A DNA stretch of 64,000 nucleotides from Pictodentalium vernedei (taxonomy: Eukaryota; Mollusca; Scaphopoda; Dentaliida; Dentaliidae), in NCBI GenBank assembly GCA_031216915.1, contig CM062288.1, forward strand, positions 179,702,596 through 179,766,595, given 5' to 3'. Below are positions 35,225 to 46,643 of this stretch, piece after piece. Positions within the stretch are counted from its first letter, which is position 1. Each line of letters begins with the position of its first letter. The translations under genes and the position numbers were made by a program. Under the pieces are notes generated by a model. It was not told where the DNA came from. It did no database searches and saw only the letters and a list, made by a program, of their open reading frames with translations.

Positions 35225-36698
35225 TAGTGTTGAGTGGTATTTTGGTATACCGTTTATAAATGGTATGATTTTCAAGACTGTCACCGATACCGGCAAATTA
35301 AATCATAATCAGTATACCGAAAAGTTAGTTTTACCCGGGTAAATTTCAACTTGCTTATCATGGTTTATAAGAAGTGATTTTACTTCACTGGTGTGGATTA
35401 TAGTTGGTTTAGATTTGGGTCTTTTCCCTTTTTACAGCCATGTCTGCCCTTGCAGACCATGAAACGTTTCTTTATTACTTTTCTTTCCCAACTGTTCAAG
35501 TGGTTTGTCTCAACATCAACAATGACCATTATTACGCAAGCTATTGAATATTGTTTACCTCGAATTTGAAACAAGTTGAGGTGTGAAGACACTTGGACTT
35601 TATTCTATTAAGCATACGTAGGTAGTCACATTGTACATTTCAACCAATGCCATGCCTGCTATTTAAAACCTGGAATTTTTCCTTAGGAAATGCCAAGGGA
35701 GTCTCTGTAACTTAACACTTGTACTTGAATGAAAGTGATTGGCTGTTAGCACACACTGACGTCATGATAGCATCTTGCCTTAAAAATCATGTGCTCAAAA
35801 GTGTTTGATACAAGACCTCCGCAAGGAACTTTTTTGTTTGCAAATAAACAAAAGCAAGTCATTTGTGCTTTCTTTGCCAAGACAAATACGATGATGTTTA
35901 ACCAGTCCATCACCACAATCACTTAAAAGGGCAATTTATTTTAAGTACTGAGGTGTGCTAATTTCAACACTTCTTGTGATGAAATGGGGTGTGTGAATAC
36001 ACACTTCATATTATAATATTATGAAGACTCCTCAAAGTTCATTTCATTCTGGAGTTGTGGAATTACACCCAAAATGTCCAGTGTATTCACGAATAAAGCA
36101 TCTGCTAATTAACTGCTATTTTGGGTGTAATTTTTAGTGGACATTTTGGTCTTTATGGCAGATGTTTTGGGTGAAGTTGCAAGCAGATATTTTGTCTCTG
36201 TAATCTGTTTGCAAATAAACAAAAGCAAGTCATTTGTGCTTTCTTTGCCAAGACAAATACGATGATGTTTAACCAGTCCATTACCACAATCACTTAAAAG
36301 GGCAATTTATTTTAAGTACTGAGGGGTGCTAATTTCAACACTTCTTGTGATAAAATGGGGTGTGCGAATGCACACTTCAGAGTCTGAGGACTGCTGAATA
36401 TTATAATATTATGAAGACTCCTCAAAGTCATTTCATTCTGGAGTCGTGGAATTACACCCAAAATGTCCAGTGTAATTACGAATAAAGCATCTGCTAATTA
36501 ACTGCTATTTTGGGTGTAATTTTTAGTGGACATTTTGGTCTTTATGGCAGACGTTTTGGGTGAAGTTGCAAGCAGATACTTTTCCCTGTAAGTTGTTTGG
36601 CACAATGCCGTCAAAAATAATCGGTACAATGGTACACCAAGGTATCATTTTCTGAATACATAGCTATTTAATTATTATCACAATACTGCCCAACACTA
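35225..36698 (+). mobile_element. Non-autonomous hAT element with 8-bp target duplication
   Basis: Ends TAGTGTTGAGTGGTATTTTG and ...AATACTGCCCAACACTA form imperfect inverted repeats, the outer 8 bp perfect. An 8-bp target duplication GTTCAAGT (35217-35224 and 36699-36706) is diagnostic of hAT. About half the interior is a tandem duplication: TTTGCAAATAAACAAAAGCA occurs at 35837 and 36208, a 371-bp period. The second copy carries an extra ~20 bp, AGAGTCTGAGGACTGCTGAA. Each copy contains AATTACACCCAAAATGTCC and its near inverse about 60 bp later. No transposase is present. Confidence 0.88.
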
Positions 36699-36950
36699 GT
36701 TCAAGTTTGTTCAAGTTCAGTTCATAGGTTGATATTTGGACTCCCTGGTTTTGCATTACTGGAAATCTGGGCATTATGTTTGTGGTAGCAACTCAATACC
36801 ATAAAAAATCATCTTTCTTGGACAATAGAGTTATGAATAATTACATGACTTCATTCCTTTGAAGTGTTACCTAGCCATAGATGCTAATTAAGTCCTTCTT
36901 TAAACAACTTTGTCAGGTGTGCGCATCAAGCCCCATGGGGCCTCTTATTC

Positions 36951-37700
36951 GTTCACTTGTTTGTAATCTGTTATTAAATAACACTTGAAATCATGAGACA
37001 GTTTGTCATGATTTCACTGCATTCTCATAAATTACTCATATGCCACCACTGATCTTTTTTGATGTACTCAGTCTTTTGCCCACTAGAGCAATTTGTAGGC
37101 ATTCTGCACTACATGTCTTTGAAAGCAGCAAATTTGAAACTCTGTACAAAAAAGTGTTAGTGATGTCTTAAAATTTGGAAAATTATTTTGAAACCGACAT
37201 TTGTATGTCAAGCCAAATATTATTGTGAAACAACTGATCCAGAGTTGGAGACAAATATATACATGAATTTTTTTTTTAAAAGATTATTCTCTTCTATTGA
37301 GCCGAAATGTAGGTATCCTGGTTAATAAAAGCTTTTCGGAATCCTCACCTCTTAATGTTTGCTAACGTAGTTTCTGTTATCATTTGTCTTATCGTTGTAC
37401 TGATCAGCATAATACATTAATTATCCTTCATTGTTGCCCGCCACTGCATTTTTGGCAGGAGATTTAGCATTAAGTTCTGTGCATCTATGTGTTCATTTTC
37501 TTTATCAGTGCAGGTGTCATATCTGTGCATCTTCAAAACAATTCATGGTCACAGTTGGCTCATGTGCCAGAAAGTCAGGTGAGCTAATGTGATTACTCTT
37601 AATCCGACGTGTGTCTGTTAAGGCCATGTTTGAGTCTTCTCCCAAACCACCTGCCTGCTTCCAATAAAACTTCAAGTGATTGATGACTGATTGTGCCAAT
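36951..37700. other. Intronic DNA with a family A head scrap
   Basis: It is mostly unrecognised AT-rich DNA. About 37555-37700 (GAAAGTCAGGTGAGCTAATG, then TTGAGTCTTCTCCCAAACCA) resembles a family A left block without its first stem. Confidence 0.5.
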
Positions 37701-40366
37701 TTTTAGCTAACCTGTCCAAAAGTTAGGGGAAGCTTAAGTGATAACTTTCTGTCTGGCATCAGTCGTCCCTGGCGCTGCGTCTGTCTAGCATGGACTTTAT
37801 ATTATCAGCTTCTCATAAACCAACTGGGCCAAATTGAACCAAATTTGATACTGCATGTCCCTTATAATATGTCAATTCAAGTTTGTTAAAATAAAGTTGT
37901 TATGCCCACAGGGGGCACCAAAAAGGGCATAATTCTGTTAGAACCCCACAAATTTTGTTTTTAAATTAAAAAAACATTATTCTCTAGAACTACCAATCAG
38001 AATTATTATGCCCCTGAGAACCTCTAGGGAGCATTATGTTTTCACTATGTCTGTCCATCCGTTAACTTTTGGTTTCCATCCAATAACTAAAGAACTGCTT
38101 ATTTGATCAAATCATAATTTGAGTGGTTACTCGTGGATGGCCAGACAATGCTTCCTGGCAGCCATATTAAATTTGGTTTCCGTCCAATAACTAATGAATG
38201 CTGACTCGAATCATTTTTAGCCCGACTGTTTACAGTGAGGGCTATAGTCATGACTTTTGTCCGTCTGTCCATCTGTCCGTCTGTTAACATTTAAAGTTTT
38301 GGTTATAGTTTGTGGTTAAAGTTTTTTACTGAAGGTTCAAGTGGGTTTTTTTTTTCCTGTTTAGTCATAACTTTCTTCTGTCTGTCTGTTAACATTTGTA
38401 GTTTTGGTTAAAGTTTGTGGTTAAAGTTTTTTAGTCAACCTTAAAATTTTCTGTTTTTTTTTCTTTTAAATTGATATTACTACTGATTGTATCATTGTCA
38501 TTTTATTTTTATTTTTTTTTTATATTTCATGTTATTTTGGGAAATATTTAACCCTTTTTTGTATGGCAATTTAACTTGCAACTTCCAGGTTAAAGTTTTT
38601 GGTTAAAGTTGTTTTTGTTTTTGTTTTTTTTTTTGGGGGGGGGGGTTAAATTACACCTTTAATTCTTCAAACAATTTAGTGGAATGTCACTGTTTCTTAT
38701 TTGGGACAATGTCTACTATCTACTGAACATTTCTTCAGTGATTTTTAGCCCGACTGTTTACAGTGAGGGCTATAGTCATGACTTTTGTCCGTCCATCTGT
38801 TAACATTTAGAGTTTTGGTTAAAGTTTGTGGTTAAAGTTTTTTACTGAAGGTTCAAGTGGTGTTTTTTTTTCCTGTTTAGTCATGACTTTCTTCTGTCTG
38901 TCTGTTAACATTTGGAGTTCTGGTTATAGTTTGTGGTTAAAGTTTTTTAGTCAACCTTAAAGGTTTTTGGTATTTTTCTCTTTTAAATTGATATTACTAT
39001 TGATTGTATCATTCTCATTTTGTTTTTATTTTTTTTCTGTTTCATGTTATTTTGGGAAATATTTAACCCTTTTTTGTATGGCAATTTAACTTACAACTTC
39101 CAGGTTCAAGTTTTGGGTTAAAGTTGGTTTTTTTTTTGGTGGGGGGGGGGGGGTTTAAAATTACACCTTTAATTCTTCAAACAGTTTAGTGGAATGTCAA
39201 ATATTTGGGACAATGTCTACTATCTACTAAACATTTCTACAGTGATTTTCATTAAAATCGGCATGATTTTAACCCCTTTTAAACATGTTTTCAGACTTAC
39301 TTTCTTTGTATTTGAAATTAGACTTTGCCACAAACTTTCTTACTCTAATTCTTGCAGGGTCAATACAACTTAATGATTCCATTTACATCAATGATTTCTT
39401 TTATCGGTTTAGGAAATATTTCACCCTTTTTTGCCAATCAATTTTACTTAGTATTCCCAGCTTAAAGTTTCGGTTTAAAGTTCTGCTTTTCAAGGTTCTA
39501 CCTTTCATTCTCCAAACACTCTGTTACAACGTCATTCCTTTTTTTCATTTTGGGCAAGGTCTACTGAAGCTGTACACAGTGATTTCAAATAATATTGGCA
39601 TTAATTTAACCCTTTTCACAATTCTTTTTGGGGAGAGGGGCAATTAGGCACTTTTTTTTTTTTTCATCAAAAATGCTTTTTTACAATTTTGGGTTAAAGT
39701 TTGTGGTTAAAAACCCAGACAAACACCACCACCACCCCCCCCCCCCCCAATTAGGCTTTTTTTTTCTTCTTCTTTTCTCCAATATGCATTTTGAACTATT
39801 CACAGTCACTACATGCGGAACCTTTTTTTAAACTTATGTACCCACCCCACCCACCCACATCCACCCACCCCCACCCCCGGGGTCCAATTGGGCACTTTTT
39901 TTTTCTTTCGTCAAAAATGCTTTTTTACAGTTTTGGTTAAAGTTTGTGGTTAAAAACCAAGACAAACACCACCACCCACCACCACCCACCACCCCCACCC
40001 CCACCCCCATGGTGCCAGTTAGGTATTTTTTTTTTCTCTGCACAAAATGTATTCTGAAGGATTTAGACTGACCACATGTGGAAAAAAAAATGGACTCCCC
40101 TAACACACCCCCACTCTCCCCCAACCCCCACTCTCCAACCCTACCCCCACCTCCTCCTCACCCAGGGCCATTCATGCAATATTTTTTCTTTGGTACAAAA
40201 TGCATTTTTAGCCTAACTGTTTATAGTCAGGGCTATAGTCATGACTTCCATCTGTCCATCTGTCGGTCCATCCATCTGTCTGTAAACAATTGGTTTCCGA
40301 CTGATAACTCCAGTTTGAATTATTTGATTTCAACCAAAGTTGATATGTGTATTTTCCAGCCCCCCT

Positions 40367-40406
40367 CCCCCCCCCCCCCCACACACACACACACACACAC
40401 ACACAC
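40367..40406 (+). repeat. Poly-C plus (CA)n microsatellite
   Basis: A run of C directly followed by about 13 CA units, inside family C sequence upstream of family A copy 5. Confidence 0.95.
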
Positions 40407-40580
40407 AAATGTCACTTAGGCAATTATTCCCAAAATGCATTTTGAAGGATTGGAAGTTATTGCATGCAAAAAAGAAAATTGACTCCTATAGCCCAACATT
40501 GCTTTATGTACTGCATCTTTAATCCTTTACCTAACACAGGTTGAAGCCAACAGTACAAATTATTTTTCTGAAACATCAGG

Positions 40581-42527
40581 TTTTTTAGCTCATCTTGACA
40601 AAGTCAAGCTGAGCTAATCTCATCGCTTGCCGTCCGTCGTCCGTCAACACCATGTTTTCGTCTTCTCCTCCAAAGCCACTGGGCCAATTTAAGTGAAAGT
40701 TTGTGTGAGTGATGGTCGTAAAGGGGCATTTCATTTTTGTTCAACTCAGCATGCCCAGCCCCATAGGGAGGGAGTGGGGGAAAATGCTCCAAAATATTTT
40801 TAAAATCTTCTTCTCAAGAACCAGTGTGTACAATGACTTGATATTTGCTATGGAGCTTCCATATGAGGTGTAGAATCAAGTTTGTTCAAACGAAGTTCGT
40901 GAAGTAATATTTGGCTTGTAATAGGAGGGGTAAGATTTTTGGCCCCGCCCAAAATTTCTATTTTCTGAACCGATGGTCCGGTATGAACCAAATTTGGTTT
41001 GTGGTAGTATTGGGTCATAAGTACTTGACCCATGCAAAAAAAAAAATTCCCACATCTCCATGGGAACCCTGGGAGCTAAAAATAGAAATATTTTCAAACG
41101 CCCATATTTCCCAAATCCCACGGAACAGAGAGCTTTTATTTGGTATGAAGTATCCTTATGACCAGTAGAATTGAATGGTAAAAAAAAAATGCTATCGGTT
41201 ATGTTAGGGTGTTCTGTAACGGGCATCGAAAAAATGCTGAGTCAGCATATTTGCAAAAATTTTTTAAAATCTTTTCTCCAGAACCAATCATCAGAATCAT
41301 TTGATATTTGGTATACAGCATTCATAGGGGGGTCAGATAAAAGTTTGTTGAAATAAAGCTCATTGGTTCATATTTGGGCTCTCTACAGGAGCCCGAAGTT
41401 TTAACATAGGGTAATATGGGGAATATTCTTTAAAAATCTTCTTCTTTAGAACCACCAGTCAGAATCTTTTAATATTTGGTATACATCATTGTTATGAGGG
41501 TCAGATTCTAGATTGTTCAAACCAAGTCCCTAGATTAATATTTGGGCTTCCTATGGAAGCCCAAATTTTATCTTTGTTCAGTATGGAGGGTAATTTAAAA
41601 AAATCTTCTTCTTCAGATCCATCAGTCAGAATGCTTTGATATTTGGTATGCAACATCTCTATGGGGGTCAGATTCAAGTTTGTTCAAATCAGATCCCTAG
41701 GTATATATTTGGGCTCACTATGGTAGCCCAAATTTTTACTTAGTGCAATATGAGAAAATTTCTTTAAAAATCTTCTTCTTCAGATCCACCAGTCGGAATG
41801 CTTTTATATTTGGTATACAACATCTCTAGGGGGGTCAGATTCCAGGTTGTTCAATTCGAGTTCTTAGGTTAATATTTGGGCTCCATATGGGAACATGAAA
41901 TTTGACTTAGTACAATATGAGGGAATTTCTTCAAAAATCTTCTTCTTCAGATTCACTTGTCAGAATGCTTTCACATTTGGTATACAACATCTCTAGGGGA
42001 GGTCAGATTCAAGTTTGTTCAAATCGGATCCATAGGTCAATATTTGGGCTCGCTATGGTAGCCCAAATTTGAACTTAGTGCAATTCGAAGAAATTTCTTT
42101 ACAATTTCTCTTCTTCAGATCCAACGGTCAGAATGCTTTCATGTTCGGTACACAACATCTCTAGGGAAGTCAGATTTAACTGTGTTCAAATCAAGAGCCT
42201 GGGTTAATATTTGGGCTCTCTATGGGAGCCGGAATTGGCCATTTTGCTGAAGAATTAAAAATTTTGTATTCAGTACCCTCTAGAGGTACTAAGATTAATC
42301 CACATAGGTTGTATCAAGGGGCTTCATAGGGGAGCTCTACATTTTACTTATGATCAACTGAAGAAAAGGCATGATGCCTAGATTATTTTTGTCACTCCTG
42401 AGGGACTCAAGGATTGACAGTGTAGCCTATGGAGATGGCTTGCTTAGTGTAGACTCATTCTTGGACTCTGTTTAAATTGTGTTCTGTACAAGATGAGCGC
42501 TTCAGGCCCCGTGGGGCCTCTTGTTTC
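40581..42527 (+). mobile_element. Family A element, copy 5, variant termini
   Basis: The head TTTTTTAGCTCATCTTGACA then AAGTCAAGCTGAGCTAATCT is followed by GCCGTCCGTCGTCCGTCAAC. The tail is GTACAAGATGAGCGCTTCAG, GCCCCGTGGGGCCTCTTGTT. GCTCATCTTG pairs exactly with CAAGATGAGC, so both ends differ from the common GCTCACCTGA type in a matched way. There are five to six core units of ~165 bp. The last part (about 42250-42480) has non-repeated sequence. Confidence 0.85.
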
Positions 42528-44414
42528 ATTTTTTATTTACTTCTAACCATGCCTTATTAGTCCTTATTAAGCTCATAGAGTAGAAAAATGAAAAAATAAA
42601 ATTTGAATAGCACATTTTGTATATCATGAGTGCAGATATGGCAGATTCGTTAGGTAAACGGTTAACAAAAAATGGCTCCGACTATTTTGTGTCTAAGCAT
42701 TGCCATTGCTGGGACAGTCGGGCTGCATGCGTGACATCACTCTAGTTATTTTTTAATTATGCACTGTTGGAGTCTAGAGGAAGCCTCCTGTCAATGTTAG
42801 ACCATTAGTCAGAATCTTTTGATATTGAATATGTAGCATCCTAGTGAGGTGAGATTCAAGTTTGTTCAAACCAAGTCCCTAGGTTCATATTTGGGCTTTC
42901 TATGAGAACCCAAATTTTAACTCCGCCCAATATGACAGAATTTTTTTATAATCTTCTTCGGATCTATGTGTCAGAATCTTTTCATGTTTGGCATAGAGCA
43001 TCCCTAGGAAGGTCAGTTCAGTTCAGTTTTGTTCAAATCAAGTCCTTGGGATCATATTTGGGCTCCCTATGGGAACCCGGATATTAACATAGTGCAATAT
43101 GAGGAATATCATTTAAAAAATCTTTACATCTACCAGTCAGAATCTTTTGATATTTGATATGCAGCATGCTTAGGAGGTTCAAATTCATGTTTGTTTTTAA
43201 GTCCCCGGGTTCATATTTGGGTGCCCTTTGGGAACCCAAATTTTAACTTGATTCAAAATTAGGAAATTTATTTAAAAATGTTTTTCTTCAGATCAACCAG
43301 TCAAAATCTCTTAATATTTGGTATACTGCTGCTTTGGAGGTGGGGGTCAACTTGAAGTTTGTCCAAATCAAATCCCTGGAGTCATGTTTGAGCCCGAATT
43401 TTAAATTAGTGCAATATGAGAAATATTCTTCTTAAAAATCTTCTTCTTCAGATCCATCCGCCAGAATCCTTTGATATTGGGTATATAGCATTCTGTGTGG
43501 GGTGAGATTCAAGTTTGTTCAAATCAAGTCCCTGGGTTCATATTTGGGCTTTCTGTTGAAATCTGAATTTTAACTCAGTCCAATATGACAAAAATTTTTT
43601 AAAAATCTTCCTCTTCAGATTTATGTGTCAAAATCTTTTGTTTATTAGTATAGAGCATTATTAGGAGGGTCAGATTCAAGTTTGTTCAAATCAATTCCTT
43701 GGGGCCATATTTGGGGTCCCTATGGGAACTCAAACTTTAACATAATGCAATATGAGCAATATTATTTAAAAATCTTTTTCTTCTGGTCTGCCATTCAGAA
43801 TCTCTTGATATTTGGTATACTGCATCTTTAAGGGGTTCAACTTGAAGTTTGTTCAAATCAAGACCCTGGAGTGATATTTAGACTCCCTTTAAGAGTCTAA
43901 ATTTCACCTTTCTGTGATATGCGAAAAAGCTTTTAAAATCTTCTTCAGATCCACCAGTCAGAATCTTTCAATCAATGGTATAGAGCAACCCAAGGGGAGA
44001 AGGGGTGGGAGAGATTCAAGTTTGTTCAAATAAAGTCCCTGGGGTCATATTTGGCCTCCCTATGAGAACTTGGAACTTCAGCTTAGTGCAATATAAGGAA
44101 TATTTTCAGTATCCTTAGGAGATTCAGATTCAATTTTAATTAAATCTAGTCCCTGGGTCATATTTGAGCTCCTTGTAGGAGCCCAAATTTTAACTTAGTG
44201 CAATGTGAATATTCCTTAAAAACCTTTTTAGATCTCCCAGTCAGAATCTTTTGATATTTGGTTTGCAATATCCTTAGTGGGGGTAGATTCCAGTTTGTTC
44301 AAATGAAGTCCCTGGGTTCATATTTGGGCTCCCTATGGGAACCTAAATTTTAACTTAGTGCAATATGGTGAAATTCCTTTAAAAATCACCTTTTTCAGAT
44401 CCACCGGGTCAACT

Positions 44415-45770
44415 AGGTGATTCTTTATGCTCCCTGAAAAAATTTTGGGGGAGCATATAGTCGACGCCCTGTCTGTCCGTCCATCTGTCAGTCTGTCTGA
44501 AATAAATAGTTTCCGACGATAAGTTTAGTTTGACTGAACAAAATGAAACAAAATTTTATACTTGTGTTTATAACCCCATAATACAGGCTGGGATTGATAG
44601 TGGGCTTGGATCGATATTTTTTGGCAGAGTTGTGGCCCTTTTCCAACTTAGACATGTTGATATTGGTTTCCGGACGATAACTTTAGTTTGTGTGAACGAA
44701 ATGAAACAAAACTTTATGAATAGGTTTATAGCTGCATAATACAGGTTGGGATTGATAGTGGGCTTGGTCTGATATTTTTCTGGCAGGCTTAGAAGACATG
44801 TTTATATTGGTTTCCGGATGATAACTTTAGTTTGATTGAATGAAATGAAACAAAATTTTATACAACATCATACAGGTTGTGTGATAGTGGGCTTCATCCA
44901 ATATTTTTTGGTAGACTTATGATACTTTTCTGACTTAGACGGAAAGTGTGTTGATATTGGTTTCCGGATGATAACTTGAGTTTGAGTGAACGAAATTAAA
45001 CAAAATTTTATACATAGGTTTATAACCACATAATACAGGATGGGATTGATAGTGGAATTGGTCTGACATTTGTTGGCAGAGTTATGGCCCTTTTTCGACT
45101 TAAAAGACAAGTTGATATTGGTGTCCGGGGTGATAACTTGAGTTATAATAATCTGATTTCAATCAAAATTGGTATATAGCTTACTGTAGACAATATACCA
45201 GATGAGTTTGATTTTGAAGGTGGTGCGGTAGTTTTTATTTGAGTTATGGCCCCATTTTGGACTTTGTGTTAATCACTAAAATATAGTTGTTCACATTTGG
45301 ATGTCTGCTGTAATGGTGCTATGGCTCAATGGAGATAAAATAAGATATTGATTAATTCAATATCAAGAAAGACAAATGACTAGAAACTGATGCTTGGCAT
45401 TGGGGGCGGGGGTATAGTCACCCTTGTTATCTGAGTTATGGCCCCTTTTTGGACTTTGTTAACCACTAAAATATAACTTTTCATAAAGTGGGGCATTAGT
45501 GTCCTATGGACACATTTGTGGCCTGCTGTATGGTTTATTTGGACTTTGTTAACCACTAAAATATATTTTTTCGGAAAGCCGGGCCATTAGTGTCCCATGG
45601 ACACATTTAGTAGCCTGCTGTATTGGTGCTATGATTTAATAAGAGATAAGATAAGATAAGACATTACAAATGACAAGAAACTCATGCTTGTCAGTGGAGG
45701 GTGGGGGCATAGCCACCCTTGGTGTTCAGGGAGCATCTGTTGGCTGTGCCAACTTTTTAGTTGTTTTCTT
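44415..45770 (+). mobile_element. Family D element inside family A
   Basis: The head TTTATGCTCCCTGAAAAAAT then TTTGGGGGAGCATATAGTCG is followed by CCCTGTCTGTCCGTCCATCT. The first units (~145 bp) contain TTTCCGGA(C/T)GATAACTTTAG and AAATGAAACAAAA(T/C)TTTATA; later units contain GAGTTATGGCCCC(T/A)TTTT. The 3' side GGGAGCATCTGTTGGCTGTG inverts the GCTCCC stem. The frames across it are repeat translations. Confidence 0.7.
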
Positions 45771-45935
45771 TTTGCTTCTTAATGAGTTTTGAAGGGGTTT
45801 GAGTGATGTTATGCAAAGAGAACTTAAAAAAAAAGCTACATTAGATTAACTATATTAGCTTTTAGAATGTGACCTTACATCCTTCTTTGAACATTTTTAT
45901 CAGGTGAGTGATTAATTTTTTTTTTAATCTCCTTG

Positions 45936-46643
45936 AACTAAGTGATATTATGACTTGATATAACAGATTGAGCTTGCTTTTGAGGTGTAGAATGAAGTTT
46001 GTTCAAGGGAAGTAAGGGGTCAATATTTATAATGGGAGGGGCAAGATATTCGAGCCAGCCCAAATTGTTAATTTTTTTAATCTCAACCTGAATTGAACAA
46101 ATTGTTTCATATATTATAAGTGGGTGATATGCTCTTGATATGTGTAAAAATTAGTTGGTAGTCCTGTGGAAACCCCCACAGACTCAAAATAGAACAAAAC
46201 TTGAAACATCATTTTTTCTCTAAATGCGCAGCATAAGTAATTGATATTAGGTATTGTACATCCTTTGGAGGAGTATAAACATGTAAAAAAGGGTTAAACT
46301 GGTAAAAAAATCCTGAAAATAATTTAAAAAAAAAACAAGTGCAATGCCGGTTCAGTACAATCAGTCAATAGTCCTCCACGGTTGGGTGTGTCACCAGATT
46401 GTGGACTGTTATGCCATAACTATACTCAGTATGATCTAACCACATCGGTTTTCAAACTCGTTCAAGACATTGTTAAGAAAGTCACCCATACCAAATTTTG
46501 ACGAAATCCATCGATATTTGTTAAAGTTGCCATGCTAACGACAAAACGGGATGCCCACCCACCTTCCTTCCCACTTTTTTGCCTGCCTGCCTGCCTGCCT
46601 GCCCACCTTTCTGCACACTGACTTCATCAAACTGAAGGTCGAG
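45936..46643 (+). repeat. Headless family A left block, unrelated repeat, and CCTG microsatellite
   Basis: About 45945-46320 resembles a family A left block (GCTTTTGAGGTGTAGAATGA, AATGGGAGGGGCAAGATATT) without its hairpin. About 46365-46410 (CACGGTTGGGTGTGTCACCA) is the inverse of 20091. CCTG repeats at about 46580-46604. Confidence 0.6.

Larger units (their letters stand above)
31604..36950 (+). mobile_element. Family A element, copy 3, split by three later insertions
   Basis: The head is TTTTTAGCTCACCTGAGTGA with AAGTCATGGTGAGCTATTGT. The left block is as in copies 4, 6 and 7 (GCTTCCTTTTGAGGTGTAGA at about 31880). Core units begin at about 32300. The tail at 36910-36950 is CTTTGTCAGGTGTGCGCATC, then AAGCCCCATGGGGCCTCTTA. 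Between them lie a SINE (33327-33669), an 889-bp element (33788-34676) and a hAT element (35225-36698). Core sequence resumes after each one, so all three came later. Confidence 0.82.
38217..42755 (+). mobile_element. Family C element with multiplied 5' end, holding a family A copy
   Basis: The head TTTTTAGCCCGACTGTTTAC then AGTGAGGGCTATAGTCATGA occurs at 38217 and 38745 (528-bp period), and a diverged third copy at 40207. One 3' end, GGACAGTCGGGCTGCATGCG, lies at about 42713; AGCCCGACTGT is an 11-bp terminal inverted repeat. Inside are repeats of GGTTAAAGTTTGTGGTTAAA with poly-T, poly-G and poly-C tracts and CCACCACC runs (39650-40160). A complete family A element occupies 40581-42527. No coding domain is visible; the frame 39285-39647 is low complexity. 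Confidence 0.65.
38004..42797 (+). mobile_element. Family J element, copy 2, holding family C
   Basis: The head TTATGCCCCTGAGAACCTCT with AGGGAGCATTATG leads into TGTCCATCCGTTAACTTTTG and TTGGTTTCC(A/G)TCCAATAACT. The right part TAATTATGCACTGTTGGAGT then CTAGAGGAAGCCTCC lies at about 42760-42800, after family C. Both junctions with family C are T-tracts. Confidence 0.6.
37701..45935 (+). mobile_element. Family A element, copy 4, exploded by nested insertions
   Basis: The head at 37701-38003 (TTTTTAGCTAACCTGTCCAA, AAGTTAGGGGAAGCTTAAGT) stops at ACTACCAATCAGAA. Core units resume at about 42800 (ATTAGTCAGAATCTTTTGAT) and run to about 44414. The tail CTTTGAACATTTTTATCAGG then TGAGTGATTA appears at about 45880-45915. 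The gaps are filled by family J (38004-42797, itself holding family C and another family A) and family D (44415-45770). The J/A junction at 42797 looks truncated rather than clean. Treating these as one element is inference from the matching break points. Confidence 0.6.
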
